From the NCBI GenBank assembly GCA_963789175.1, contig CAWBJO010000007.1:1046815-1110814 (forward strand): 64,000 bases of DNA, given 5' to 3'. The first letter of the stretch is position 1. Each line of letters opens with the position of its first letter. Below the pieces are notes generated by a model. The model had not been told where the DNA came from. It was given only the letters and a program-made list of their open reading frames with translations, and ran no database searches. Made by a program: the position numbers and the translations under genes. This DNA is from CAWBJO01 sp963789175. Lineage in GTDB: Bacteria > Pseudomonadota > Alphaproteobacteria > Rhizobiales > Aestuariivirgaceae. This document shows positions 17,199 to 26,402 of the stretch, one piece after another.

Positions 17199-18281
17199 AT
17201 GGATAGTCGCACCCATACCGTGCTCGGAATCGAGACCTCCTGCGATGAGACGGCAGCCGCCGTCGTTCGGCGGCGGTCGGATGGCCGCGGCGAGATCCTG
17301 TCGAGCCGCGTGCTCTCCCAGGTTCGCGACCATGCGCCCTATGGGGGAGTCGTTCCCGAGATTGCGGCGCGGTCGCATATGCTGCATCTCGAATCCCTGG
17401 TCGTGGGCGCCATCGCTGAGGCGGGCGTCGAGTGGTCGGACATCGACGCCCTCGCCGCGACAGCGGGGCCGGGACTGCTTGGCGGCCTGCTCGTCGGCCT
17501 GACCGCTGCCAAGGCCATGGCGCTCGCCCTGGACCGTCCCTTCCTCGCCATCAATCATCTCGAGGGACATGCCCTGACCCCGGGCCTGACCGACGGCTTG
17601 CAACCGCCCTATCTTCTCCTCCTCATCTCCGGAGGCCACACCCAGACGCTCGCCGTTCACGACGTCGGCCGCTACACCCGCTACGGCACCACCATCGACG
17701 ACGCCGTGGGCGAGGCGTTCGACAAGACGGCGAAGCTTCTGGGGCTGGGCTATCCCGGCGGACCGGCGGTCGAGCTGCGCGCACGTCGCGGCGATCCGGG
17801 ACGCTTCATCTTCCCGCGCCCCCTCGCCGGCCGCGATACGGAGCACTTTTCATTCTCGGGACTGAAGACCGCCGTTCGGCTTGCCGCCGATGCTGCGCGC
17901 CCTCTGAGCGATTGGGACGTCGACGACATCTGTTCCGGATTCGAAGCGGCCGTCACCGACACCCTCGTCAGCCGGACGAAATACGCCATGGCACGTTTTC
18001 GCTCCGCTGCCGTCGCATGGCGTAACGTGCTCGTGGTGGCGGGCGGCGTCGCTGCCAATGCGAGAATCCGCCGGGCCCTCTCGGAGCTGTGCACGGCCGA
18101 GAAATTCGCCCTCGCGGTTCCTCCGCCGGAGCTCTGCACCGACAATGCCGCCATGATCGCCTGGGCCGGCGCCGAGCGTCTGGCCCGCGGCATGGTCGAC
18201 GACGTCGACGCCATGGCCCGTGCCCGGTGGCCGTTGGACGCGGGAGCCGAGCCGGCTCCCGGTGCCGGCGTCAAGGCATGA
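17199..18281 (+). CDS. tsaD: tRNA N6-adenosine threonylcarbamoyltransferase TsaD
   Basis: 360 aa, ASKHA-fold. It transfers the threonylcarbamoyl group to A37 of ANN-decoding tRNAs, with TsaB/TsaE/TsaC. Visible are LGIETSCDETAAAVV at the N-terminus, the metal-binding NHLEGH, SGGHTQ and GGPAVELRA. ATG 17199 is taken; a TTG two codons upstream is less likely. It overlaps gpsA by 4 bp (ATGA). Confidence 0.95.
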   Translation: MDSRTHTVLGIETSCDETAAAVVRRRSDGRGEILSSRVLSQVRDHAPYGGVVPEIAARSHMLHLESLVVGAIAEAGVEWSDIDALAATAGPGLLGGLLVGLTAAKAMALALDRPFLAINHLEGHALTPGLTDGLQPPYLLLLISGGHTQTLAVHDVGRYTRYGTTIDDAVGEAFDKTAKLLGLGYPGGPAVELRARRGDPGRFIFPRPLAGRDTEHFSFSGLKTAVRLAADAARPLSDWDVDDICSGFEAAVTDTLVSRTKYAMARFRSAAVAWRNVLVVAGGVAANARIRRALSELCTAEKFALAVPPPELCTDNAAMIAWAGAERLARGMVDDVDAMARARWPLDAGAEPAPGAGVKA

Positions 18282-19276
18282 GCGCACGATCGAGGGCCGG
18301 CGTCGTCGGTGCCGGCGCCTGGGGCACCGCACTCGCAACCGTCGCCGCACGGGCCGGCATGGACGTCATCCTGCTGGCGCGCCGTCGCGAGGTTGTCGAC
18401 TCCATCAATTCCGACCGCCGCCACCATCCTGACCGCCCTGCCGGCGGGCCGCTTCCGGCGGGCATCGTGGCAAGCGACGACCCGGCCGACCTCGCGGGCG
18501 TCGACCTGCTCATCCTGGCGACCCCAGCTCAATCCACGCGTGCCGTGATGACGAACCTCGCCTCGCGCCTGCCGGCCGGCCTACCCGCGCTCATCGCCGC
18601 CAAGGGACTAGAAATCGGCTCCGGCAAGTTCATGTCCACCGTCGCCGCCGAAGCGAGTCCCGGCATCGTTCCCTTCACCTTGTCGGGCCCGAGCTTCGCG
18701 GCCGACGTCATGGTCGGAAAGCCGACCGCCGTTGCGCTCGCCGGCGTCGACCTCGCCGCGGCATCCGACCTGGCCCGGCGACTGAGCGTGTCCGCCTTTC
18801 GGATCTATTCCTCCGCCGACATGACGGGTGTCCAGCTCGGCGGGGCGGTGAAGAACGTCCTCGCCATCGCCTGCGGCATTGCGCAAGGCAGGGGATTGGG
18901 CGACAGCGCTCGCGCTGCGTTGACCGCGCGGGCCTTCGCAGAGCTCATCCGCCTGGGCAGGGCGATGGGCGCCCTACCGGAAACGCTGACCGGACTTTCG
19001 GGCCTAGGCGATCTCGTCCTCACCTGCTCGTCCCTGCAGTCGCGCAATTTCTCCTTCGGCGTCGCTCTCGGCAAGGGCGGGAAGCCCTCCGAGCTCACCG
19101 CGGGCCCGAAGACCATCGAAGGCGTGGCGACCGCCGAGGCGCTTGCGACGATCATTGCGGCGAACGACCTCGACTTGCCCATCTGCCGGGCCGTCCATGC
19201 CATCCTGTTCGAAGGCCTCGATATCGACGCGGCCGTCGAGGCGTTGCTGACGCGGCCGCTGCGGCCGGAGAACTGA
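18278..19276 (+). CDS. gpsA: Glycerol-3-phosphate dehydrogenase [NAD(P)+]
   Basis: 332 aa. It makes sn-glycerol-3-phosphate for phospholipids. The Rossmann motif VVGAGAWGTALA, the IAAKGLE segment, LSGPSFAADV, and GGAVKNVLAIACGI with the catalytic lysine are present, as is GLSGLGDLVLTC. The start is fixed by overlap with the tsaD stop. The tsaD-gpsA pair is typical of Rhizobiales. Confidence 0.95.
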   Translation: MSARSRAGVVGAGAWGTALATVAARAGMDVILLARRREVVDSINSDRRHHPDRPAGGPLPAGIVASDDPADLAGVDLLILATPAQSTRAVMTNLASRLPAGLPALIAAKGLEIGSGKFMSTVAAEASPGIVPFTLSGPSFAADVMVGKPTAVALAGVDLAAASDLARRLSVSAFRIYSSADMTGVQLGGAVKNVLAIACGIAQGRGLGDSARAALTARAFAELIRLGRAMGALPETLTGLSGLGDLVLTCSSLQSRNFSFGVALGKGGKPSELTAGPKTIEGVATAEALATIIAANDLDLPICRAVHAILFEGLDIDAAVEALLTRPLRPEN

Positions 19277-19346
19277 GTTGAGTTCCCTGACCGGACCCGT
19301 CATCGTCTGCGGCGGAGGCCAGGCTTTGATCGCGGAGACATGAGGG

Positions 19347-19775
19347 ATGGCATACTGGCTGTTCAAGTCGGAGCCGGGCACCTGGTCCTGGAAGCAGCAG
19401 AAGGCGAAGGGCAAGCGGGGCGAGGAGTGGACCGGCGTCCGGAACTTCCAGGCGCGCAACAACATGCGCGCCATGAAGGTCGGCGACCGCGGCTTCTTCT
19501 ACCACTCGGGGGAGGGAAAGGAGATCGTCGGCATCGTCGAGGTCGCTACGGCGGCTCATCCCGACTCTTCCGACAAGACTGGTTTGTGGGAATGCGTCGA
19601 CATCCGGGCCGTCGAGGACCTTCCCGCGCCCGTCGACATGGAGCGCATCAAGGCCAACCCGCGCCTGAAGGACATGGTGCTGGTTCGCAATTCTCGCCTG
19701 TCGGTGCAGCCCGTCACGCCCGCCCACTGGAAGGAGATCTGCGCGATTGGAGGCATCGGCAAGTCGCGGAGCTAG
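19347..19775 (+). CDS. EVE domain-containing protein
   Basis: 142 aa, one EVE (PUA-like) domain from end to end: YWLFKSEPGTWSW at the start, GVRNFQARNNMRAMKVGD and FFYHSGEGKEIVGIV. EVE domains bind modified bases in RNA or DNA; the short single-domain proteins such as this are close to the thymocyte nuclear protein 1 group and have no proven role in bacteria. It lies 70 bp after gpsA, with no clear gene between, and its stop abuts the methyltransferase GTG start. Confidence 0.9.
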   Translation: MAYWLFKSEPGTWSWKQQKAKGKRGEEWTGVRNFQARNNMRAMKVGDRGFFYHSGEGKEIVGIVEVATAAHPDSSDKTGLWECVDIRAVEDLPAPVDMERIKANPRLKDMVLVRNSRLSVQPVTPAHWKEICAIGGIGKSRS

Positions 19776-19776
19776 C

Positions 19777-20430
19777 GTGACGCCGGATCAGGCGGAGGAC
19801 TTCGTGCGCTCGAACGCCGAGCTGCAGGCGCCACCGCTGCTGCCCGGCATCGTCCTCTACTTGACGCACGAACTGTTGCCGGTGTGGACGAAGACCGAGG
19901 CGGCTTTGGCGGCCGAAGGCCTTCCACCGCCGTTCTGGGCCTTCGCCTGGGCGGGCGGCCTGGCGTTGGCGCGCCATGTGATCGACCATCCGGCCCTGGT
20001 AGCGGGACGCGACGTCGTCGATGTCGCAACCGGTTCCGGTCTCGTCGCGATCGCGGCGGCACACGCCGGTGCGCGCTCGGTGCTTGCGGTCGACACCGAT
20101 CCCGTCGCCGCTGCCGCTGCCGGTCTAAACGCCTTGACGAATGCGGCTGCGATCCGAGTGGAGCTTCGCGATTTCCGCACGCTCGACCCGCCTCGCGACA
20201 GTGTCGTCACGGTAGGTGACTTCTTCTATGAGCGAGAGCTTGCCCGGAGCCTTCTCGCGTGGCTCACCGATGCGCATGACCGCGGATCGACGGTGCTGAT
20301 CGGCGATCCCGGTCGCGCCTATCTTCCCGTGGGCACGCTTCGCCGCCTTGCGGACTATCGTATTCCCGTGTCGCGCGAGATCGAGGATGGCGACGAGAAG
20401 ACGGGAACCGTCTGGCAACTCGTCCCCTAG
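19777..20430 (+). CDS. Class I SAM-dependent methyltransferase (PrmA/ETFB-KMT-like)
   Basis: 217 aa. Motif I VVDVATGSGLVAIAAAHAGA (about 81-100), the acidic VDTDP and the VGDFFYE post-motif place it with the 50S L11/ETF-beta lysine methyltransferase-like proteins often called nicotinamide N-methyltransferase-like. The GTG start at 19777 follows the EVE stop by 1 bp, so translation is probably coupled. The 3' end overlaps the convergent DMT gene by 4 bp. The substrate is likely a protein lysine, by family only. Confidence 0.82.
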   Translation: MTPDQAEDFVRSNAELQAPPLLPGIVLYLTHELLPVWTKTEAALAAEGLPPPFWAFAWAGGLALARHVIDHPALVAGRDVVDVATGSGLVAIAAAHAGARSVLAVDTDPVAAAAAGLNALTNAAAIRVELRDFRTLDPPRDSVVTVGDFFYERELARSLLAWLTDAHDRGSTVLIGDPGRAYLPVGTLRRLADYRIPVSREIEDGDEKTGTVWQLVP

Positions 20431-21320
20431 CCGCGCTCCGTCGCCGGCTGCCGGTTGTTCAACCACAGGGCGACCATCAGGAGCGCGAGGCTCGCCCAGA
20501 TCCACGGATCGCCATTGCCGCCGAAGATCAGGAGCGCGAACACGACGCCGGCCGGCGTTGCGACATAGACGGCCTGGATCGTATAGAGAGCACCCTTGTC
20601 GCGGATCAGCGTGAAGAACGTGATCCGCTCGATGATCCAGATGACGGTGGTGGCGACGACGAGCCAGTATCCGAACGCACTCGCGACCTCCGCACCGAAC
20701 GGCGCGAAGACGAGGAGCAGGGGAAGCGCGACGAGGCCGGAGAAGATGGACTCCGCCGTTCCCACCGCGAGGACGTCCGCATTGCGGGGCCAGAAGCGCG
20801 CCGCGAACCAGTTGTAGAGCGTGTAGATGATGGGCACGACGAAGGCCGCCGGCAGCCACGCGGAGACGGTCTCGCTCTCCATTCCGTTGCGGCTGAGGAC
20901 CAGGATCGCGCCCGAGACGAAGCCCGTTCCGACCGCGATCAGCCGGCGCAGCTGCCCCCTCTCCCGCCCGCCGATGAGCGCGACGACATAGTTGAAGAAC
21001 GGCGCCGTCGATACGATGAGGGCATACTCGGCAGGCGGAACGTGGCGGGCGAAGAGCAGCGACAGGCCGAAGGGCACGTTCATGATGGCGCCGCACCCGA
21101 AACCGAAGACGAGAACCTCGCGCCTAAGCGTGAAGGTCTGCGACCTCGCCGCGCCGATAGCGCCGAGCGCGATCCCGACTCCGAAGCCGGTCAGCACGAT
21201 GATGTGCAGGACGGGCACCCCTGCCTCCCCCATCAGCTTGTAGAGAGACGGCGACAGCCCCCAGAAGCAGCCGAGGAGGACGAAGTGGGTGAAATGAAAG
21301 AGGGGCCGATGCGCCGGCAT
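20427..21320 (-). CDS. DMT/EamA family transporter
   Basis: 297 aa with ten predicted TM helices in two EamA halves (GCFWGLSPSLYKLMGEAG in the first, PAAFVVPIIYTLYNWFAA in the second). DMT exporters move amino acids, nucleobases or other metabolites; nothing in the context identifies the substrate. ATG 21320 is preferred; the reading frame is open for 27 more codons, but that extension overlaps the acs promoter region and has no hydrophobic start. Confidence 0.85.
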   Translation of the reverse strand: MPAHRPLFHFTHFVLLGCFWGLSPSLYKLMGEAGVPVLHIIVLTGFGVGIALGAIGAARSQTFTLRREVLVFGFGCGAIMNVPFGLSLLFARHVPPAEYALIVSTAPFFNYVVALIGGRERGQLRRLIAVGTGFVSGAILVLSRNGMESETVSAWLPAAFVVPIIYTLYNWFAARFWPRNADVLAVGTAESIFSGLVALPLLLVFAPFGAEVASAFGYWLVVATTVIWIIERITFFTLIRDKGALYTIQAVYVATPAGVVFALLIFGGNGDPWIWASLALLMVALWLNNRQPATERG

Positions 21321-21420
21321 ACGGTGAGGAATTGCCTTTGGGCGTTGACACAATGCAAGATAGGGCAAGGCCAGGCCCGGAATGGGGGCCAATACCGGCA
21401 TTCAAGGGAGATTTACGCCC

Positions 21421-23364
21421 ATGGAGGAGAAGGTCTACCCGGTTCCGGCGAAGTGGCGGAAGCGCGCCTGGATCGACGACGCCGCCTACAGGAAGATGTA
21501 TGCGGACTCGATCCGTAACCCGGACTCGTTCTGGCGCAAACAAGCCAAGCGGCTCGACTGGTTCCGCGCACCGAAGAAGATCCAGAACACGTCGTACGCC
21601 TACCCGGACGTGTCGATCCGCTGGTACGAGGACGGCATCCTCAACGTGTCGCACAACTGCATCGACCGCCACTTGAAAAAGCGCGCCGACCAGACGGCGA
21701 TTATCTGGGAAGGCGATGATCCCTACTACGACAAGAAGATTTCCTATCGCGAGCTTCATGAGCAGGTCTGCCGCTTCGCCAACGTCCTGAAGAAGCTCGG
21801 CGTGAAGAAGGGCGACCGCGTCACCATCTACATGCCGATGATCCCCGAGACCGCCTACGCCATGCTGGCCTGCACGCGGATCGGCGCCGTCCATTCCGTG
21901 GTGTTCGGCGGCTTCTCGCCGGAGTCGCTCGCCGGCCGCATCAGCGACGCCGACTCGAAGCTCGTCATCACCGCCGACGAAGGCTTGCGCGGCGGGCGCC
22001 GCATACCGCTCAAGCAGAATACCGACGAGGCGCTGAAGAAATGTGCCGGCGACGAGCGCGTGCTCGTCATCCGTCGTACCGGCGGGCAGATCGCCATGAC
22101 TCCCGGACGCGACGTCTGGTATCACGACGAGGTCGCCGGCGTTTCGAGCCAGTGCGCGCCGGAGAAGATGAAGGCGGAGGATCCGCTGTTCATCCTCTAT
22201 ACCTCCGGCTCGACGGGCCGGCCCAAGGGCGTGCTGCACACGACCGGCGGCTATCTCGTCTACGTATCGATGACCCACCAGTACGTCTTCGACTATCACG
22301 ACGGCGATACATATTGGTGCACGGCCGATGTCGGCTGGGTGACGGGTCACTCCTACATTCTCTACGGACCGCTCGCCAACGGCGCCACCACCATGATGTT
22401 CGAAGGCGTTCCCAACTATCCGGACGCATCACGCTTCTGGCAGGTCGTCGACAAGCACAAGGTCAACATCTTCTACACTGCGCCGACCGCCATCCGCGCC
22501 CTGATGGGTGCCGGCGAGGATTTCGTCAAAAGGTGCTCGCGCGCCTCGCTCAAGCTCCTCGGCTCCGTGGGCGAACCTATCAATCCGGAAGCCTGGGAAT
22601 GGTACCATCGGGTGGTGGGCGACGGACGGTGTCCCGTCGTCGATACCTGGTGGCAGACCGAGACGGGCGGCATCATGATCTCGCCCTTGCCCGGCGCCAC
22701 GAAGTTGAAGCCGGGGTCCGCCACGCGCCCGTTCTTCGGCTGCCGGCCTGCCCTCGTCGACGAGGCGGGCAGCGAGCTCGAAGGCGCCGCGAGCGGCAAC
22801 CTCGTCATCCTGGACAGCTGGCCGGGACAGATGCGCACCGTCTACGGCGATCACGAGCGCTTCGTGCAGACCTACTTCTCGACCTACAAGGGGAAGTATT
22901 TCACGGGCGACGGCTGCCGCAGGGATGCCGATGGGTACTACTGGATCACCGGCCGGGTCGACGACGTTCTCAACGTGTCTGGCCATCGCCTCGGCACGGC
23001 CGAGGTCGAGTCGGCGCTCGTTGCCCATCCCAAGGTCGCCGAAGCCGCCGTCGTCGGCTATCCGCACGACATCAAGGGTCAGGGCATCTACTGCTACGTG
23101 ACGCTGATGGCCGGTGAGAACGGCGACGAGGACCTGCGCAAGGAGCTGGTGACCTGGGTGCGCCGAGAAATTGGCGCCCTCGCCACGCCCGACAAGATCC
23201 AGTTCGCCCCCGGCCTCCCGAAGACGCGCTCTGGCAAGATCATGCGCCGCATCCTGCGCAAGATTGCCGAAGACGACTTCAAGAACCTGGGCGATACCTC
23301 GACCCTGGCGGATCCGGCGGTCGTCGACGACCTGGTCGCCAACCGCCAGAATCAAAGGGCCTGA
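21421..23364 (+). CDS. acs: Acetyl-coenzyme A synthetase
   Basis: 647 aa. AMP-forming ligase: acetate + ATP + CoA to acetyl-CoA. A3 motif YTSGSTGRPKGVLHTTGG, A5 TWWQTETGG, the hinge region GRVDDVLNVSGHRLGTAE, and the C-terminal KTRSGKIMRR whose lysine is the usual acetylation switch. AAGGGAG lies 11 bases before ATG 21421, which settles the start over an upstream in-frame codon at 21382. Divergent from the DMT gene. Confidence 0.95.
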   Translation: MEEKVYPVPAKWRKRAWIDDAAYRKMYADSIRNPDSFWRKQAKRLDWFRAPKKIQNTSYAYPDVSIRWYEDGILNVSHNCIDRHLKKRADQTAIIWEGDDPYYDKKISYRELHEQVCRFANVLKKLGVKKGDRVTIYMPMIPETAYAMLACTRIGAVHSVVFGGFSPESLAGRISDADSKLVITADEGLRGGRRIPLKQNTDEALKKCAGDERVLVIRRTGGQIAMTPGRDVWYHDEVAGVSSQCAPEKMKAEDPLFILYTSGSTGRPKGVLHTTGGYLVYVSMTHQYVFDYHDGDTYWCTADVGWVTGHSYILYGPLANGATTMMFEGVPNYPDASRFWQVVDKHKVNIFYTAPTAIRALMGAGEDFVKRCSRASLKLLGSVGEPINPEAWEWYHRVVGDGRCPVVDTWWQTETGGIMISPLPGATKLKPGSATRPFFGCRPALVDEAGSELEGAASGNLVILDSWPGQMRTVYGDHERFVQTYFSTYKGKYFTGDGCRRDADGYYWITGRVDDVLNVSGHRLGTAEVESALVAHPKVAEAAVVGYPHDIKGQGIYCYVTLMAGENGDEDLRKELVTWVRREIGALATPDKIQFAPGLPKTRSGKIMRRILRKIAEDDFKNLGDTSTLADPAVVDDLVANRQNQRA

Positions 23365-23451
23365 GCGCCGGCCAGAAGTCCACTTGCAACCTTGGCCAGG
23401 ACTAAAATAGTGTCGGTTGCAGACGACGAATGTCCTGGGAGAGCGGACGAT

Positions 23452-24033
23452 ATGAATCGGCGTGCGTTACTTTTGGCCGGCTTGGCTGCCCTGTTCGGCG
23501 GGCCGGCGCAGGCGGAATGGAGAAACCGGAACCTCAAGCCGAACTTCAACCTCGGGTTCAAGAGCGGCGCGCGCTACAAGGGCAAGCAGGTCATCGACTA
23601 CCTCACGCCCGAGCGTCCCGGAACCATCATCGTCGATACGCGCAGGCGCCGCCTCTTCTACGTCCTCCCGGACCGGCGGGCGATCAGCTACGGGGTCGGC
23701 GTCGGCCGCCGGGGCTTCAACTGGTCAGGCGTCGCCCACGTCGCGCGCAAGGCCGAATGGCCGGCATGGTATCCGCCGCCCGAGATGGTCGAGCGCGATC
23801 CTCTGGCGGCTGAGTTCGCAACCGGCATGCCGGGCGGCCCCCAGAACCCGCTCGGCGCCCGCGCCATGTATCTCTACCAGGGCAGCCAGGACACGCTCTA
23901 CCGCATTCACGGGACGCGCGAGCCCTGGACGATCGGCATGGCCGTATCGTCGGGATGCATCCGCATGCTCAACGAGGAGGTCATCGATCTCTACGGACGC
24001 GTCCGGATCGGGACCAAAGTGATCGTCCTCTGA
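23452..24033 (+). CDS. L,D-transpeptidase (YkuD domain), exported
   Basis: 193 aa. N-terminal signal MNRRALLLAGLAALFGGPAQA, then a YkuD domain: TIIVDTRRRRLFYVLP, YRIHGT and the catalytic SSGCIRM with the nucleophilic Cys. Such enzymes make 3-3 peptidoglycan cross-links or attach proteins to the wall in the periplasm. ATG 23452 is chosen because it gives the signal peptide directly; an upstream in-frame start would bury it. GGAGAG precedes it. Confidence 0.92.
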   Translation: MNRRALLLAGLAALFGGPAQAEWRNRNLKPNFNLGFKSGARYKGKQVIDYLTPERPGTIIVDTRRRRLFYVLPDRRAISYGVGVGRRGFNWSGVAHVARKAEWPAWYPPPEMVERDPLAAEFATGMPGGPQNPLGARAMYLYQGSQDTLYRIHGTREPWTIGMAVSSGCIRMLNEEVIDLYGRVRIGTKVIVL

Positions 24034-24119
24034 AGCTTGGGCCGGCGCCGACCATCGTTGAAGCGGGCAGGCGCGGCCCACATATATGCTCCGTCGTTGA
24101 CCTTGGAGCATGAACGCCC

Positions 24120-25025
24120 ATGAATATTTTTCGCACCGGGGTACTGCTGGCCGGACTGACGGCCCTCTTCCTCGTCTTCGGGTATCTGCTCGGTGGCCAG
24201 ACGGGAGCGTTGATCGCGCTTGCCATATCCGTGGCGACGAACGTTTTCGCCTATTGGAATTCCGACCGGATGGTCCTCGGCATGTACGGCGCCGAGGAAG
24301 TCACGCGCGACACGGCACCCGAATACGTCGATCTCGTCCGCGACCTCGCGCAGCGCGCCGGCTTGCCCATGCCGCGCGTCTACTTGATATCCAATCCACA
24401 GCCTAATGCTTTCGCGACCGGGCGTGATCCGGCTCACGGCGCTGTCGCCGCGACCACGGGCCTCCTCCAGAATCTGAGCCGCGACGAGGTTGCCGGCGTC
24501 ATCGCCCACGAGTTGGCGCATATCCGCAACCGCGATACGCTGATCATGACCGTCACCGCCACGCTGGCCGGCGCCATCTCCATGCTCGCCAATTTCGGCT
24601 TGTTCTTCGGTCCCCGCGATCGCGGGAACGGCATCGGTCCCCTGGCGACGATCGCCATGGCCATCCTGGCGCCGGTCGCGGCGATGCTCGTCCAGATGGC
24701 GATCAGCCGGACGCGCGAATACTCGGCCGATCGGGACGGGGCGACGATATCGGGAAAGCCTCTGGCGCTTGCGTCCGCATTGGGTACCATCGCCGCCCTG
24801 GTGCAACGCGTTCCCAACGAAGAGGCGGAGGCCAATCCGGCCACCGCGCACCTGTTCATCATCAATCCGCTGTCGGGTGCCGGCATGGACAATCTTTTCT
24901 CCACCCATCCGAACACCGAGAACCGGATCGCCGCCCTCGAGGCGCTCGCTCATGAGATGCGGGCATCGCCGGCGGGACCGCCTTCATTCTCCGGCGCCTC
25001 GCCGCGGCGTGGCCCTTGGGGCTAG
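24120..25025 (+). CDS. htpX: Membrane zinc metalloprotease HtpX
   Basis: 301 aa. Inner-membrane protease of the M48 family that clears misfolded membrane proteins alongside FtsH. Two N-terminal helices, the zinc motif HELAH (about residue 130) with the third ligand in EYSADRDGA, and two central helices (about 145-165 and 175-198) are seen. The stop overlaps the possible rsmB start by 10 bp. Confidence 0.95.
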   Translation: MNIFRTGVLLAGLTALFLVFGYLLGGQTGALIALAISVATNVFAYWNSDRMVLGMYGAEEVTRDTAPEYVDLVRDLAQRAGLPMPRVYLISNPQPNAFATGRDPAHGAVAATTGLLQNLSRDEVAGVIAHELAHIRNRDTLIMTVTATLAGAISMLANFGLFFGPRDRGNGIGPLATIAMAILAPVAAMLVQMAISRTREYSADRDGATISGKPLALASALGTIAALVQRVPNEEAEANPATAHLFIINPLSGAGMDNLFSTHPNTENRIAALEALAHEMRASPAGPPSFSGASPRRGPWG

Positions 25026-26309
25026 AGCCGCCGAAGCCTCAAGGACTCGAGCCGCGCCGCATTGCGCGCCGCCTGCTTTCGGCGGTGATGCGCCGTGAAC
25101 GTCTGCTCGATCAGGAATTCGATGCATTGCTGCATGACGGCGCACTGAAGGATGCCGCGCCGCGCGATCGGAGCCTGTGCTATGCCATCGCGGCGACGGC
25201 GCTGCGCCGGCACGGCGACATTGCTGCGGCGCTGGGAAGCTACCTCTCCCGGCCACTGCCGAAATCGTCCGGCCCTGTCATGGACATCCTCCTCGTCGCG
25301 GCAGCCCAGATCCACTATATGCGCCTCCCGGCCCGCGCCGCGGTCGATCTCGCCGTCGCCGATGCCAAAGGCGACATGCAGGCCCGACACTTCTCCGGTC
25401 TCGTCAACGCCGTTTGCCGCAAGCTCGCCGCCGATGCCGCCAAGCCGCGCAGCGACCTTCCCGCTGCCAACACGCCGGCCTGGCTGTTCGACAGCTGGCG
25501 GGCCGGCTACGGAGATGAAGCGGCGGCAGCCATCGCCGAGTCGCACCGCCGCCAGCCACCGCTCGATCTGACGGTGCTTCGTCGAGACCGAGGCCTGGGC
25601 GGCACGCCTCGGCGGAGAGGTGTTTCACGGCTCGACGGTGCGGCTTCCCGAGGGGCCCGATACGGTCGCAAATCTGCCCGGCTATGGAGACGGCGCCTGG
25701 TGGGTGCAGGATGCCGCGTCCGCCCTTCCCGCCCGCCTGCTCGGGCCGGTAGAAGGCCGTAAGGTGCTCGACCTGTGCGCCGCGCCCGGGGGAAAAACCC
25801 TCCAGCTCGCTGCCGCCGGAGCCGATGTCACCGCGCTCGACCGTTCGCCGGCCCGGCTTCGCCTGCTCTCGGACAATCTGGCGCGCCTGCGCCTTGCTGC
25901 CACGGTCGTCGAGGCCGATCTCTTCGCCTACGCGCCGGGCGAAGCTTTCGATGCCGTGCTGCTCGACGCTCCCTGCTCGGCGACCGGAACGATCCGGCGC
26001 CATCCCGATCTCGTCTTCCACCTGAAGCCGAATGATGTCGTCGAGCTCGCCGGCCTGCAGTCCCGGATGATCGCCAGGGCCGCGAGCTTTCTCAAACCCG
26101 GCGGCATACTGGTCTTCGGCACCTGTTCCCTGCAAACGGAAGAAGGCGAGGCTCACGCCCGATCCCTGCCGACCTCCCTGCGTCTCGCGCCCATCGTGGC
26201 CGAGCGGGACGGGCTCAGGCCCGAATGGATTGATCGATCCGGCGTCCTGCGAACGCGGCCCGATCAGGGCCTCGATGGCTTTTTTGCCATGCGTCTCGAG
26301 CGAGTTTGA
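25016..26309 (+). pseudogene. rsmB: 16S rRNA m5C967 methyltransferase RsmB, frameshifted
   Basis: Two frames together make one RsmB. 25016 to about 25575 encodes the NusB-like N-terminal domain (RRIARRLLSAVMRRERLLDQ, then PAWLFDSWRAGYGDEAA). From about 25578 to 26309 the next frame gives the catalytic domain with VLDLCAAPGGKTLQLAA, LLDAPCSATGTIRRHPDL and FGTCSLQTEEGE. One extra base in acggtgcttcgtcgag (25575-25578) causes the shift: restoring the frame gives VFVETEAWAARLGGEVFHG. The downstream half has an in-frame ATG at 25620 but would lack the N-terminal domain. It could be a sequencing error. Confidence 0.85.
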
Positions 26310-26402
26310 CCGGGCTTCATATCGTTATCAAATCGTTAACGCCCCGTATCGTTTAGTGGGAGTCGAGTCACCCCCATCGCTTCGGAATTGCAAGGCTGCC
26401 GC

